This document shows, piece by piece, positions 23,080-32,508 of a DNA stretch of 48,241 nucleotides. The notes below the pieces were generated by a model that saw only the letters and a program-made list of their open reading frames with translations, searched no databases and was not told the origin of the DNA. Source of the DNA: Ruminococcus sp. Its GTDB lineage: Bacteria; Bacillota; Clostridia; Oscillospirales; Ruminococcaceae. Each line of letters begins with the position of its first letter. The stretch's first letter is position 1. Both the position numbers and the translations under genes were made by a program. The stretch is taken from assembly GCF_019423705.1 (NCBI RefSeq), contig NZ_JAHZAX010000014.1, forward strand, positions 1 through 48,241, read 5' to 3'.

Positions 23080-25659
23080 TTATACCACCGTTATCTGCGC
23101 ATATCCGCCGTAATATTTCACGCCGCCATATGTGCGGTAAGCTCTTATCCTAAACACCTGCGAGCCCGATGAAAGGGACTTTGCGGTGTAGGTCAGCTTG
23201 CTTGTTGCGCCGAGGTATTTCCAGCTTGAGCCGTTTTTCAGATACACTTGATAGCCTGTCGCCTTTGAGACCTTGTTCCAGTTAAGTGTCGCAGAGCTGC
23301 CCGAGCGGCTGCTTGCCTTTGTCATAACTGTGTCGGGGAGGGTGCAGGTGGTGTATTCTGAGTAATCGCTGTAATGCACAACGCCGTCAACGGGGGCTGT
23401 GTAGGCTCTTATCCTGTAATTGTACATCGTGGCCGAGCTCTTGCCCGAATTTGTGTAGGTGGTCGCCGTGACAGTTGCAAGCTTTTTGTAGGTGTCGTTG
23501 GTGCCTATCCATTGGTAGACCTCATAGCCCTTTGCGTTGGATACCTTGCCCCAGCAAAGGCCGTTTGTATTTACTGTGTTGAAACTTGTCTTAACGGACG
23601 AGGGCTTTGCAGGGAGAGTGATCTTGATGGTCTTTGTGGTGTATCCGCCGTAATAATTCACGCCGCCGTAATTTCTTATTGCACGCACCCTGAACTCATA
23701 GGAGTTGTTTGCGGTGAGGTTTTTAACTGTGTAAGACCTTGCGGAAGATGTGGCAAGAGTTTTCCAGCTGCCGTTTGTTTTCATTTCGATCTGATAGGAA
23801 GTCGCCTTTGAAACGCTGTTCCAGTTGACCGTTATGCTCGTTACCGCCGTGGAGCTTTGAGCAAATGACACATTTGCAGGAAGCGTGCAGGTGGTGAACT
23901 CGTCAGAGAATGTGCCGTACTGCTTTTGTCCCGAAACTGTGTTGTAGGCTCTTATCTTGTATTTGTACATCGTGGCAGTGCTTTTGCCTGAATTTGTGTA
24001 TGCCGCCGAAGTTACTGTGCCGATAAGCTTGTAGCTGTTCGTCGTGCCTATCCATTGGTAGACCTCGTAGCCCTCAGCGTTGTCAGCCTTGTTCCAAGTG
24101 AGCTTGTTTGATGTCGAGGTGTTTGAACTCTTTATGCCCGTGACCTTTGAGGGGATAGTGAGCTTGACAGTCGCATAGCCGTAAGCGCCGTTGTAATATG
24201 TGCCGTCATAATATCTTCTTGCCCTAACTCTGAACTGATTATCGCCGCTCTGAGTCAAGTTTGAAGCCGTGTAAGACGTGCCCGAAGTCGTGCCCACAAC
24301 AGTCCACACGCCGCCGATATTAAGCTCTATCTGATAGTCCGTCGCCTTTGATACCTTTGACCAGCTTAGCGTAGCCGTGTTCATATAGGCGGAAGAGCTT
24401 GTTATCTTGACCGCTGTCGGCAATGTGCAAGTGGTGAGATCATCGGAATATTGGCCGTATCTCTTCACCCCTGTACTGTCGGTCCTGTAAGCCCTAATGC
24501 GGTATTTGTACATCGTTGCAGAGGACTTTCCTGCGTTGGTGTAAGAGGTGTTCTTTGTGGTGGTAAGAAGCTTGTATGTATTGTTCGTGCCTATCCATTG
24601 ATAAACTTCATAGCCGTCAACGTTTGGGCAGGAGTTCCACGATATGGTGTTTGAAGTGGAAGTGTTGCTGACGCTTTTTACACCCGTGACTGTCGACGGC
24701 ACGGAGCTGTCGGGATACCACACGTTTATGTCGATATAAGTCTGTACGCCAGATACCGAGCCATTGCCTGTGTATTGCCATATGTCAAGTCTGTCGGAAT
24801 AGTTTGTGTATGAAGCGTAATGTGCAAGCCATATAGGATATGACTGCCCAAGCGCCTTGCCGTCAAGCATCCAAGTGAACCAAGCGTAGCTTGCATATAC
24901 GCCCGAGTCATAGCCTGCCTTTAAAATGGTATCGCAGAACGACTTGCAGAGGTTTGTTTTCTGCGCCTTTGAAAGCCCGGCGTTGTCAAGCCGTCCCGAG
25001 TCATAGTCAACAGACTCGATATCGTAATATATGGGCATTTGCAGGTCATAGCCCTTTACCCTGTCCAAAACGAACTGCGCTTCCTGTGCGGCTTCCCAAG
25101 TGTTTATTGCCTGCGTGTAGAAATATGCGCCGACTTTAAGGCCAGCCTTTGAAGCGCCCTCGATATAAGTGCGGAAGTTCGGGTCTTCCACCAGCGTTCC
25201 TGCCGAGCCGTATCCACGATATCCCACACGGACGATAACAAAGTCGATACCGCTTTGCTTAACTTTCGCCCAGTCGATCTTGCCTTGATAATATGAAACA
25301 TCAATGCCGTAAACTTTCTGACTTGAAGCGAACCTTGATTGATGTGTTATGCTGCCCGAGCCCCAGACCGCCCTTGCTTTCTGCGGCATAAGGCTGTTCA
25401 GATATTTCTCATAGGTCGGGTCGTCGGGAGTGACAGGCAGCAAAATGCCGCTGTCATCGGTCTCGCCCTCGGTGTATTCTGCGCTGTCATCGACATCGCT
25501 TTCGGCTTCTGCCTCATAACTTTCTATAATAGTATCGTTTACATTCGTATAATTCGTATCATTTGAATTTGCAGTCTGTTCTGCGCTTACCGCAGGCAAG
25601 GTCTGCATAAAAATGGCGGCTGACAAAAGTATGCCCATCAGCCTTGAAAAACGTCTCAT
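23080..25659 (-). CDS. Secreted GH25 lysozyme with six Fn3 modules
   Basis: An 859-residue exported muramidase that should cut the MurNAc-GlcNAc bond of peptidoglycan. A signal peptide covers residues 1-~26 (LLSAAIFMQTLPAVSA). An acidic linker (~40-95) leads to a GH25 domain at ~115-325 with Asp120 in GIDVSYYQG and the catalytic pair Asp213/Glu215 in YYDIES. Six Fn3-like modules fill ~328-859 in an alternating A-B-A-B-A-B order; A modules carry GYEVYQWIGT and B modules carry SKATSYQIEM-like text. ATG 25659 is chosen over TTG 25671 because GGAGGG lies just before it. No sorting motif is present, so it is released or held by the Fn3 modules. It may serve in wall turnover or against other cells. 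Confidence 0.9.
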   Translation of the reverse strand: MRRFSRLMGILLSAAIFMQTLPAVSAEQTANSNDTNYTNVNDTIIESYEAEAESDVDDSAEYTEGETDDSGILLPVTPDDPTYEKYLNSLMPQKARAVWGSGSITHQSRFASSQKVYGIDVSYYQGKIDWAKVKQSGIDFVIVRVGYRGYGSAGTLVEDPNFRTYIEGASKAGLKVGAYFYTQAINTWEAAQEAQFVLDRVKGYDLQMPIYYDIESVDYDSGRLDNAGLSKAQKTNLCKSFCDTILKAGYDSGVYASYAWFTWMLDGKALGQSYPIWLAHYASYTNYSDRLDIWQYTGNGSVSGVQTYIDINVWYPDSSVPSTVTGVKSVSNTSTSNTISWNSCPNVDGYEVYQWIGTNNTYKLLTTTKNTSYTNAGKSSATMYKYRIRAYRTDSTGVKRYGQYSDDLTTCTLPTAVKITSSSAYMNTATLSWSKVSKATDYQIELNIGGVWTVVGTTSGTSYTASNLTQSGDNQFRVRARRYYDGTYYNGAYGYATVKLTIPSKVTGIKSSNTSTSNKLTWNKADNAEGYEVYQWIGTTNSYKLIGTVTSAAYTNSGKSTATMYKYKIRAYNTVSGQKQYGTFSDEFTTCTLPANVSFAQSSTAVTSITVNWNSVSKATSYQIEMKTNGSWKTLATSSARSYTVKNLTANNSYEFRVRAIRNYGGVNYYGGYTTKTIKITLPAKPSSVKTSFNTVNTNGLCWGKVSNAKGYEVYQWIGTNDTYKKLATVTATTYTNSGKSSATMYNYRIRAYTAPVDGVVHYSDYSEYTTCTLPDTVMTKASSRSGSSATLNWNKVSKATGYQVYLKNGSSWKYLGATSKLTYTAKSLSSGSQVFRIRAYRTYGGVKYYGGYAQITVV

Positions 25660-25711
25660 AATACCCTCCAAAATAAGTCTTTGCCTTTGATTAGATTTTT
25701 ACACATCTTTT

Positions 25712-25740
25712 ATTATAGCCCTTTTCGGGCTTTCTGTCAA
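25712..25740 (-). promoter_or_regulatory. Promoter of the GH25 lysozyme gene
   Basis: On the minus strand TTGACA (25740-25735), 17-base spacer, TATAAT (25717-25712). The spacer contains the inverted repeat AGCCC-TTTTC-GGGCT (25717-25731), a possible repressor site. Confidence 0.82.
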
Positions 25741-25838
25741 ATTTGTGCGAATATTTTCATATGGTGAATTAACAAATAGGTCAATTACTGAGGGGGATAT
25801 TTCAAGCAATGTTCAGATTATTGGAAATTTAAAGGGAA

Positions 25839-25861
25839 ATTAGTTAGTCAAAACAACTAAT
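25839..25861. promoter_or_regulatory. Candidate MarR operator, distal
   Basis: Inverted repeat ATTAGTT...AACTAAT (25839-25845 and 25855-25861). The word TTAGTTAG recurs at the promoter-proximal site. The rest of the gap 25741-25937 shows nothing I can support. Confidence 0.45.
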
Positions 25862-25937
25862 CGGACAATGAAAATTTTGTACAATATTTTTGCGCCGATC
25901 TTGCATATTTTTGTGGACGGGAAAGTTGTCAAACCTC

Positions 25938-25982
25938 TTGACAAGCAACGCAAAGCGTATTATAATTAGTTAGTTAATTAAC
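25938..25982 (+). promoter_or_regulatory. Promoter and proximal operator of the MarR-exporter operon
   Basis: TTGACA (25938-25943), 17-base spacer, TATAAT (25961-25966). The perfect palindrome GTTAATTAAC (25973-25982) follows and shares TTAGTTAG with the distal site, placed where a bound MarR protein would block transcription. Confidence 0.75.
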
Positions 25983-26003
25983 AATTTTTAAGGCGGTGAT
26001 AAT

Positions 26004-26492
26004 ATGAAAAAATCAGATATCGACCACACAAAAGAGCGTGCAAAGCGGCTTCTTGAATGCAGCCACGGCAAGCCCTCGATGTATATAAACGATATCTCAA
26101 AGCTTTTTGAGGGGCGGCTTTCAAGAGCCTGCGAGGTCAAGGGCGTTAGCCGTGGATATCGAAATATCCTGCGGAGCCTTTCAAGAAACGACGGAATGAC
26201 CCAGTATGAGCTTGTGCGAGAGGCGCATATAAGCGCCCCATCGGTTTCGGTTGCGCTTTCAAAAATGGAGCTGGCAGGCCTTGTGCGCCGTGAGGGCGAT
26301 AAGGACGACAACCGCAAGGTGCGTGTGTATCTCACCGAAAAGGGCAGAGAGCACGATAACTTCATCAAAAGCCGCTGCGACGAAAACGACAGGATAATGC
26401 TGAAAGGCATTACCGAAGAGGAGCAGGCGACTTTGAACAGCCTGCTGCGGCGTGTCCTTGTAAATATGCTTGAAGAGGAGGAGAAAAATTGA
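26004..26492 (+). CDS. MarR-family transcriptional regulator
   Basis: A 162-residue winged-helix regulator. The helix-turn-helix is MTQYELVREAHISAPSVSVA and the wing is LVRREGDKDDNRKVRVYLTEKG, the DxRxxxLT-type MarR signature. It likely represses its own operon, with release on binding of an exporter substrate; this is inference from the palindromes over its promoter and from the coupled exporter genes. Start ATG 26004 has AAGGCGG upstream. Its stop overlaps the first exporter gene (TTGA). Confidence 0.92.
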   Translation: MKKSDIDHTKERAKRLLECSHGKPSMYINDISKLFEGRLSRACEVKGVSRGYRNILRSLSRNDGMTQYELVREAHISAPSVSVALSKMELAGLVRREGDKDDNRKVRVYLTEKGREHDNFIKSRCDENDRIMLKGITEEEQATLNSLLRRVLVNMLEEEEKN

Positions 26493-28249
26493 GCGGATCA
26501 AGTAAAAATAAAGCCAATAAGGTCAAGCTTAGCAAATATTTAAAGCCCTATGCGCTTTTTGCCATATTAACGCCGCTTTCAATGGTTGGCGAAGTGCTGG
26601 GCGACCTTTTGCAGCCTAAGCTTATGTCAAAAATAGTCGATGACGGCGTGCTGGGACAGGATATGAACCTTATCGTAAAAACAGGCCTTCTTATGCTGCT
26701 TGTGCTCATAGGCGGCGGAGCTTGCGGAATTGCGGCGTCGGCTTTCGGCGGCGTGGCTTCACAAAGCTTTTCAAGAGACCTGCGTGTGGACGTTTTCAAG
26801 CGTGTAATGGGTCTTTCCTTTGAACAGACCGATAAATTCACCACAGGCTCACTTGTAACAAGATTGACGGCGGATATAACCGCTATCCAGCAAATGGTGG
26901 ACTTTCTTCTGCGAATGTTGGTAAGAGACAGCCTGCTGTTTTTCGGCGGCATTATAATGATGCTGACGCTGAACGTGCGCTTTGGAATCATTATCCTCTG
27001 CGCATTGCCTATCGAGATAGTTATGATGGTGATAATTCTCAAAAAGGCGAACCCATATTATGCTATCGTTGCAAAAAGGCTCGATAACGTAAACTCAGTC
27101 GTGCAGGAAAACGTCACGGGCGCAAGAGTTGTAAAGGCATATGTAAGAGAAGATACCGAGGAAAACCGCTTCAATGACGCAAACGTCAGCCTTATGGAGT
27201 CAAACCTCAGAGTGCAGACCCTTATGGCGATCTTGCAGCCCCTTCTTATGATAATACTCAACCTGTCTGTTATCGCAGTCATACTGCTTGGCGGCTGGCA
27301 GGTGGAAGCAAAGGCAATGAACGTCGGCGAGGTTATGGCTGCTATCACATATCTGACGCAGGTGCTTCAAGGCGTTATGATGATGTCAATGATGTTCCAG
27401 ACCCTTGCAAAGGCTTCCGCTTCCGCAAACAGACTGCGTGAAGTCCTCGAGACCGAGCCTGTTATAAAGGACGGCGAAGTTTCCCTCGAGGGCAGAGAGG
27501 GCGGCACAGTAAGTTTCAAAAACGTGTCATTCTCTTATCCCGACACAAAGGGCAGACCTGTTATTTCCGACTTGAGCCTTGATATCAAGGCCGGCGAAAG
27601 CGTCGCAATACTTGGCGCAACAGGTTCGGGCAAATCGTCGCTGGTAAATCTTATCCCGAGATTTTACGACTGCACAGAGGGCGAAGTCCTCGTGGACGGC
27701 GTAAATGTCAAGGACTGCAAGCTTGACGAGCTTAGAAAGCGTGTTGGCATAGTCTTGCAGAAGAGCGAATTGTTCTCGGGCACAGTCGAGGACAACATTA
27801 TGTGGGGCGACCCGAAGGCTTCCCACGCCGACGTTGTCTCCGCCGCAGAAGCCGCACAGGCTGACGAGTTCATTCAGAAGATACCGGGGGGCTATGAGGG
27901 CATTATCGCCGAAAAGGGTGCTTCGCTATCAGGCGGACAGAAGCAAAGGCTCTCAATATCAAGAGCCGTCCTCAAAAAGCCTGAGATACTCATTCTCGAC
28001 GACTCAACTTCCGCTCTAGACCTTGGAACGGAAGCAAAGCTTCGTACAGAGATCGACCGCAAAATGAGCGGCACGACCCTTATCATAATCGCACAGCGTA
28101 TCCAAAGCGTTAAGACCTGCGACAGGATAGCAGTCCTCGACCACGGCAAGCTCTGCGCCTGCGATACTCACGAAAATCTGTTAAAGACCTGCGAAGTTTA
28201 TCAAGATATCTATGCTTCACAGGTAAAAACTACGGGAGGTGAAGTGTAA
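26489..28249 (+). CDS. Heterodimeric ABC exporter, subunit with degenerate ATP site
   Basis: A 586-residue half-transporter with an N-terminal six-span membrane domain (~1-320) and a C-terminal ATPase. Walker A is GATGSGKS and signature LSGGQKQR, but Walker B reads LILDDST, with Asp in place of the catalytic Glu, and the switch residue is Gln in IIAQRIQS rather than His. Both changes are the known mark of the non-hydrolysing site in pairs such as LmrCD, BmrCD and TM287/288. TTG 26489 follows GAGGAGGAG and overlaps the MarR stop. The partner gene starts in the TAATG overlap. Likely a multidrug or toxic-peptide exporter. Confidence 0.92.
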   Translation: MSGSSKNKANKVKLSKYLKPYALFAILTPLSMVGEVLGDLLQPKLMSKIVDDGVLGQDMNLIVKTGLLMLLVLIGGGACGIAASAFGGVASQSFSRDLRVDVFKRVMGLSFEQTDKFTTGSLVTRLTADITAIQQMVDFLLRMLVRDSLLFFGGIIMMLTLNVRFGIIILCALPIEIVMMVIILKKANPYYAIVAKRLDNVNSVVQENVTGARVVKAYVREDTEENRFNDANVSLMESNLRVQTLMAILQPLLMIILNLSVIAVILLGGWQVEAKAMNVGEVMAAITYLTQVLQGVMMMSMMFQTLAKASASANRLREVLETEPVIKDGEVSLEGREGGTVSFKNVSFSYPDTKGRPVISDLSLDIKAGESVAILGATGSGKSSLVNLIPRFYDCTEGEVLVDGVNVKDCKLDELRKRVGIVLQKSELFSGTVEDNIMWGDPKASHADVVSAAEAAQADEFIQKIPGGYEGIIAEKGASLSGGQKQRLSISRAVLKKPEILILDDSTSALDLGTEAKLRTEIDRKMSGTTLIIIAQRIQSVKTCDRIAVLDHGKLCACDTHENLLKTCEVYQDIYASQVKTTGGEV

Positions 28250-30087
28250 TGCCTCCAATGCCTCCAATGGGACCGGGAAAAGGCCCGGGCGGCCCTGGAC
28301 CTCACGGTGCAAGGCTGACAATGGAAAAGCCGAAGGACGCAAAGAACACTCTCAAAAAGCTCATCGGCTATATCGGCAGAAACAAATATCTGTTTTTCGC
28401 TCTTATCGGAGTAATGTTCATCATTACCCTGCTAAACCTGGCAGCACCGTCTATCCAGCAGATAGCGATAGACTGCATTACGCTGACAAAGAAAAAGACC
28501 AGCGTTGATTTTGGTGCACTTGGCAAAGCCCTTATATGGCTGGGCTTTGTGTATGTGTTCTCATCGGTATTTACATATTTGCAGGGCATATTCTCTGCAA
28601 AGCTTTCGCAGTTCACCGTCAAGACGATGAGACACGACCTCTTCAAAAACCTTGTAAGACTGCCGATAAAATACCTCGACACCCACAGTCACGGCGATAT
28701 TATGAGCCGTATGACAAACGACGTCGAGAACATTTCGACCACTATCTCACAGTCAATAGGCTCGCTGATATCGGGCGTGCTGACTATTGTGGGCACAGTC
28801 GTGATAATGCTCATCTATTCGCCAACGCTGACGCTCATCTCACTTTCGACAATATTCCTCACCATATTCGTTTCGGGCGTGCTGACAAAATATATGAAAA
28901 AATATTTCATCAAACAGCAGATATTGCTGGGTCAGATAAACGGCGAAGTCGAAGAAATGGTGGTTGGCTATAAGACTGTCGTTTCCTATTCAAAAGAAAA
29001 GGACGCCGTTGAAAAGTTCGAGAAAATGAGCAACGATCTGAAAAAATGCGGCATAAAGGCGCAGATATTCGGCGGCGTAATGGGTCCGTGTATGAACGTT
29101 ATCTCAAATTTCGGTTTTATCCTCATCGCAGCTTTCGGCGGCTGGTTCGCAATCAAGGGCGTTATCACAGTCGGAACGATTCAGGCGTTTATCCTCTATT
29201 CAAAGCAGTTCTCAAGACCTATAAACGAGATTGCAAACCAGTTCGCAAATATCCAAACAGCTATCGCAGGCGCAGAAAGAATTTTCGAGGTTATGGAAGC
29301 TGACAAGGAGACCGACGACGGCAAGGCAGATTTCGATGTGGAAAACGTCAAGGGCGATATTGATTTCAAGCACATTGATTTTTCATACGTTCCCGAAAAG
29401 CAGGTGCTCAAAGACTTGAGCCTTGAAGTAAAGGCAGGTCAGAAAATAGCAATAGTCGGCGCAACAGGTTCGGGCAAGACCACCATAGTAAATCTCCTCA
29501 CAAGATTTTACCCTGTTGACGGCGGCGAGATAACAATTGATGGACAAAGCATTTACGATATCCCAAAGGACAAGCTCCGCCATTCTATCGCCATAGTTTT
29601 GCAGGATACCGTGCTGTTTAAGGACACCATTGAGCAGAATATCCGCTACGGCAGAGAGGACGCAACCCTCGAAGAGATAAAGGCAGCGGCAAGCTTTGCC
29701 AACGCCGATGAGTTCATCGAACGTCTCCCCGAGGGCTATGACACAGTTTTGGCAGAGGGCGGCTCTAATCTCTCACAAGGTCAGCGCCAGCTTCTTTCCA
29801 TAGCAAGGGCGGTGCTTGCCGACCCGAAGATACTTATTCTTGACGAAGCCACTTCATCGGTAGATACCCGAACTGAAATGCACATTCAGTCCGCAATGGT
29901 TGCGCTTATGGAAAACAGAACGTCTCTTATAATCGCACACAGACTTTCAACTATCCGTGACGCCGACAAGATAGTAGTAATCGACGGCGGACAGGTAGTA
30001 GAGCAGGGCGACCACGAAGAGCTTCTTGCGGCAAAGGGCTGCTATTACGACCTCTATCAGACCCAGTTCTCAGGCGTAAAGACCTGA
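28249..30087 (+). CDS. Heterodimeric ABC exporter, catalytically complete subunit
   Basis: A 612-residue half-transporter with a Pro/Gly/Met-rich start (MPPMPPMGPGKGPGGPGPHG), a six-span membrane domain and an ATPase. Walker A GATGSGKT, signature LSQGQRQL, Walker B LILDEATSSVD with Glu, and switch His in IIAHRLST are all present, so this subunit completes the active site missing from its partner. GGGAGGTG precedes ATG 28249. The Pro/Gly/Met-rich start is common in this group but its role is unknown. The gene is followed by a terminator. Confidence 0.93.
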   Translation: MPPMPPMGPGKGPGGPGPHGARLTMEKPKDAKNTLKKLIGYIGRNKYLFFALIGVMFIITLLNLAAPSIQQIAIDCITLTKKKTSVDFGALGKALIWLGFVYVFSSVFTYLQGIFSAKLSQFTVKTMRHDLFKNLVRLPIKYLDTHSHGDIMSRMTNDVENISTTISQSIGSLISGVLTIVGTVVIMLIYSPTLTLISLSTIFLTIFVSGVLTKYMKKYFIKQQILLGQINGEVEEMVVGYKTVVSYSKEKDAVEKFEKMSNDLKKCGIKAQIFGGVMGPCMNVISNFGFILIAAFGGWFAIKGVITVGTIQAFILYSKQFSRPINEIANQFANIQTAIAGAERIFEVMEADKETDDGKADFDVENVKGDIDFKHIDFSYVPEKQVLKDLSLEVKAGQKIAIVGATGSGKTTIVNLLTRFYPVDGGEITIDGQSIYDIPKDKLRHSIAIVLQDTVLFKDTIEQNIRYGREDATLEEIKAAASFANADEFIERLPEGYDTVLAEGGSNLSQGQRQLLSIARAVLADPKILILDEATSSVDTRTEMHIQSAMVALMENRTSLIIAHRLSTIRDADKIVVIDGGQVVEQGDHEELLAAKGCYYDLYQTQFSGVKT

Positions 30088-30123
30088 TGTGCTGATAAAC
30101 TGACATACAAAGCATATAAAACC

Positions 30124-30160
30124 CAAAAAAAGCGCAGAGCAAAAGCTTTGCGCTTTTTTG
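30124..30160 (+). terminator. Rho-independent terminator of the exporter operon
   Basis: AAAAAAGCGCA pairs with TGCGCTTTTTT, loop GAGCAAAAGCTT with an inner stem. Confidence 0.85.
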
Positions 30161-30174
30161 CGCCCTTTCTGCCG

Positions 30175-30203
30175 TTGACTATCGGGGCGGAATGTGGTAT
30201 ACT
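30175..30203 (+). promoter_or_regulatory. Promoter of the VanY-type gene
   Basis: TTGACT (30175-30180), 17-base spacer, TATACT (30198-30203). A TGGGGGCG/CGCCCCCA hairpin (30213-30220, 30241-30248) lies in the leader. Confidence 0.65.
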
Positions 30204-30342
30204 ATATGCAAATGGGGGCGTTTTTGCGCTTTTTTGATCTCGCCCCCACAAACTGACATTTCTCACAACCCACCAGCGGTATAATGTAATAATATCAATA
30301 TAAAATTTATACAAGAGAACAAAAACAAGAAAGGAAAAATAA

Positions 30343-31296
30343 ATGGATAATCAGATAAAAGAGGACGAAAGCCAGCGCAGAGACGTGCCCGAAGGCTCTG
30401 TTTATAGGGATTATACAGATGAAGAGCTTATGGAGATACGCCGGCGAATGGAGGAGCGCAGAGCTCAAAGGCGTGCCGCAAATCACCGCAGGATAATGCG
30501 CAATAGGATAGTCGCAATTGCTATATTGCTTGTTATCGGCGTGCTGATATTTAGAGCCTGCCATAAAAACAGCAGCGACCCTGCACCAGCGCCAAACAGC
30601 TCCAGTGCCGCCCAGACCGACAGCGCAAAGCAGGCGGAAGCCAAAACTAAGACCACTTCGTCAGCTAAGTCCACCGACAATGCCGACAGCAAGTCAGAAA
30701 GCCAGCATACTATCGAGCGGACAAACGAAATGACCTTTGTTGACGGCATTTTGATCGTGAATAAGACCTATTCGCTGCCCGAAGATTACGCACCGGGGGT
30801 CAGCACATTGGCGCAGAACGCCTTTGACGAAATGGCTGCCGCCGCCGCAAATGACGGAATTACGCTGTTTGTAAATTCAAGCTACCGCTCGTATCAAGAT
30901 CAGGAAGCTTTGTATAATTCCTATGCTTGGGAAAGAGGCACAGAGGCCGCCGACGAGGTCTCTTCACGTCCCGGTCATTCGGAACATCAAACGGGTCTCA
31001 CATTTGACGTCAACACCACAGAGAACAGCTTTGCAGGCACTCCCGAAGCCAATTGGCTTGAGGAGCATTGCGCAGAGTACGGCTTTATAATTCGCTATCC
31101 AGAGGGCAAAGAGGACAAAACGGGCTATATGTACGAGCCTTGGCATATAAGATATCTGGGCAAGGAAAAGGCGAAAGCCGTCACCGAAAGCGGACTTTGC
31201 CTTGAAGAATATCTTGGCGTTACCTCAGATTACAAATATGCGGAAGATCAGCATTGCGATAGCCTTAATAGTTCTGATACTGATACGCAGAATTAA
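30343..31296 (+). CDS. Membrane-anchored D-alanyl-D-alanine carboxypeptidase, VanY/M15B type
   Basis: A 317-residue wall enzyme that trims the terminal D-Ala of peptidoglycan stem peptides. A cytoplasmic Arg-rich start (~1-52) leads to a membrane helix (~55-72, IVAIAILLVIGVLIF), a Ser/Ala/Lys-rich linker (~75-125) and an M15 domain. Zinc and catalytic residues are His215 and Asp222 in SEHQTGLTFDV, and Glu265/His268 in EPWHIRY. Typical M15B length is matched. It has its own promoter and ends at a repeat-derived hairpin shared with the convergent neighbour. No van regulatory genes are nearby, so a housekeeping role is more likely than glycopeptide resistance. Confidence 0.92.
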   Translation: MDNQIKEDESQRRDVPEGSVYRDYTDEELMEIRRRMEERRAQRRAANHRRIMRNRIVAIAILLVIGVLIFRACHKNSSDPAPAPNSSSAAQTDSAKQAEAKTKTTSSAKSTDNADSKSESQHTIERTNEMTFVDGILIVNKTYSLPEDYAPGVSTLAQNAFDEMAAAAANDGITLFVNSSYRSYQDQEALYNSYAWERGTEAADEVSSRPGHSEHQTGLTFDVNTTENSFAGTPEANWLEEHCAEYGFIIRYPEGKEDKTGYMYEPWHIRYLGKEKAKAVTESGLCLEEYLGVTSDYKYAEDQHCDSLNSSDTDTQN

Positions 31297-31328
31297 TAAG
31301 TAAATAATATACCGACACGGACATAAAG

Positions 31329-31372
31329 AAAACGGGCGAACAACGATATATGTTCGCCCGTTTGTTTATTCT
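31329..31372. terminator. R2 repeat acting as bidirectional terminator
   Basis: AACGGGCGAAC (31331-31341) pairs with GTTCGCCCGTT (31352-31362), flanked by AAAGAAAA and TTTGTTTATT. It is a copy of the R2 palindrome family placed between convergent genes. Confidence 0.75.
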
Positions 31373-31377
31373 GTTCC

Positions 31378-32415
31378 TTAATTGTTCTCCGATGAAATTT
31401 CCGAACTATCCGCCGAGCTTTCATCATCATAATGCACAGGCTCAGTCGAAAGACCCTTGTCGTTAGCCTTCTCAGCTTTTTCGGTCATATCGTCAACAAT
31501 GCGCTTGAATACCACAAACGCCTGATCGTAATTCTCCTGCATTTTCTCCTTTGAGTCGCCCAAAGTCCGCACAGGCGTCCTCATCGAAAGGTGAATGTCA
31601 TTCGGCATATCCTCGTAATTCAGCTCTTCCGCCATAACTTCCATATTCCAGCTCATTCCCATATCGTCAACGTACTTGTTGTCGGGGAAATCTTTTGTAA
31701 GCGTCGGGGTCATAAGCTCTTTTATATCATCATCGGTGTTGGAGTCGGTGATGAAAAGTATGGTCTCGCCGCCTTGAAGCTGTCCGATAAGCTTTGTTGA
31801 ATTGGCGTTTTGCGTCTCATAATCATCGCTGTGTGAGTTCATCGGCACGATAAGCACCGAAACGTGTACATATCCGTTGCCGTCAAGATCGTCCGTGTAC
31901 TTCTCGAAAAATTCCTCAAGCTCTTCCTGCCTTGCCTCAAGCCCATTGTTTGCAACCATTATAACCGTCAGATCGGCCTTTTCACGCTTTAGCGTGTCAA
32001 CGATTATAAACGCCGCAACCACTATAAGAAACGCCGCAAAGATTATCCAAACCTTGTTGTGATAGAAAAAGTTCGATACCTTTTCAAATCCGTGAAGCTC
32101 TCTGATCTGATCGTGCTCTTCTTTAATGGTGGCTTCGCTCTCGTCGATAACGCCGTTTTTGAGCTTCATAAGCTCCAGCCGCTCTTGAGCTAGCCTGCGC
32201 TCACGCTCTTTTTCCTGCTGACGTTCACGCTCTCTGCGCTGCTCTTCGGCGAGTCTGCGTGCTTCGAGCTCACGCTCTTCCGCCTGCCTGCGCTGCTCCG
32301 CCAATGTGCGCTCATACTCTTCGTCCTCAGCGTCCTCAAGAAGTCCCTGTCCCTCAAGGCTTTTATCAAGCTTTGAAATATTGATGTCCTTTTCTTCTTT
32401 GTTTGACTTTGACAT
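31378..32415 (-). CDS. Coiled-coil, single-pass membrane protein of unknown function
   Basis: A 345-residue protein I do not recognise. Residues ~35-90 are a highly charged helix rich in Glu, Arg and Gln (RRQAEERELEARRLAEEQRR), expected to be a cytoplasmic coiled coil or single helix. A membrane helix at ~125-145 (VWIIFAAFLIVVAAFIIVD) is followed by an extracytoplasmic domain of ~180 residues with segments LTVIMVANNGLEARQEELEE and GGETILFITDSNTDDD, which look like an alpha/beta fold. It ends in a Ser/Glu-rich tail. ATG 32415 is preferred because AAGGAC lies upstream; a TTG at 32436 lacks a site. It runs convergent to the VanY-type gene, hinting at an envelope role, but this is weak inference. 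Confidence 0.75.
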   Translation of the reverse strand: MSKSNKEEKDINISKLDKSLEGQGLLEDAEDEEYERTLAEQRRQAEERELEARRLAEEQRRERERQQEKERERRLAQERLELMKLKNGVIDESEATIKEEHDQIRELHGFEKVSNFFYHNKVWIIFAAFLIVVAAFIIVDTLKREKADLTVIMVANNGLEARQEELEEFFEKYTDDLDGNGYVHVSVLIVPMNSHSDDYETQNANSTKLIGQLQGGETILFITDSNTDDDIKELMTPTLTKDFPDNKYVDDMGMSWNMEVMAEELNYEDMPNDIHLSMRTPVRTLGDSKEKMQENYDQAFVVFKRIVDDMTEKAEKANDKGLSTEPVHYDDESSADSSEISSENN

Positions 32416-32508
32416 ATTATGCCGTCCTTTTTGCAATTAAAATATTATTTTCAGAATATTTTCGTGCAGGCAAAATCATCTTGCTGGATCGCCGAAAACC
32501 ATAAAGGC

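Noticed and set aside
30343..31296. A vancomycin resistance locus because of the VanY-type enzyme
   Set aside because: No vanR, vanS, vanH, vanA/B or vanX genes lie nearby; a housekeeping carboxypeptidase is simpler.
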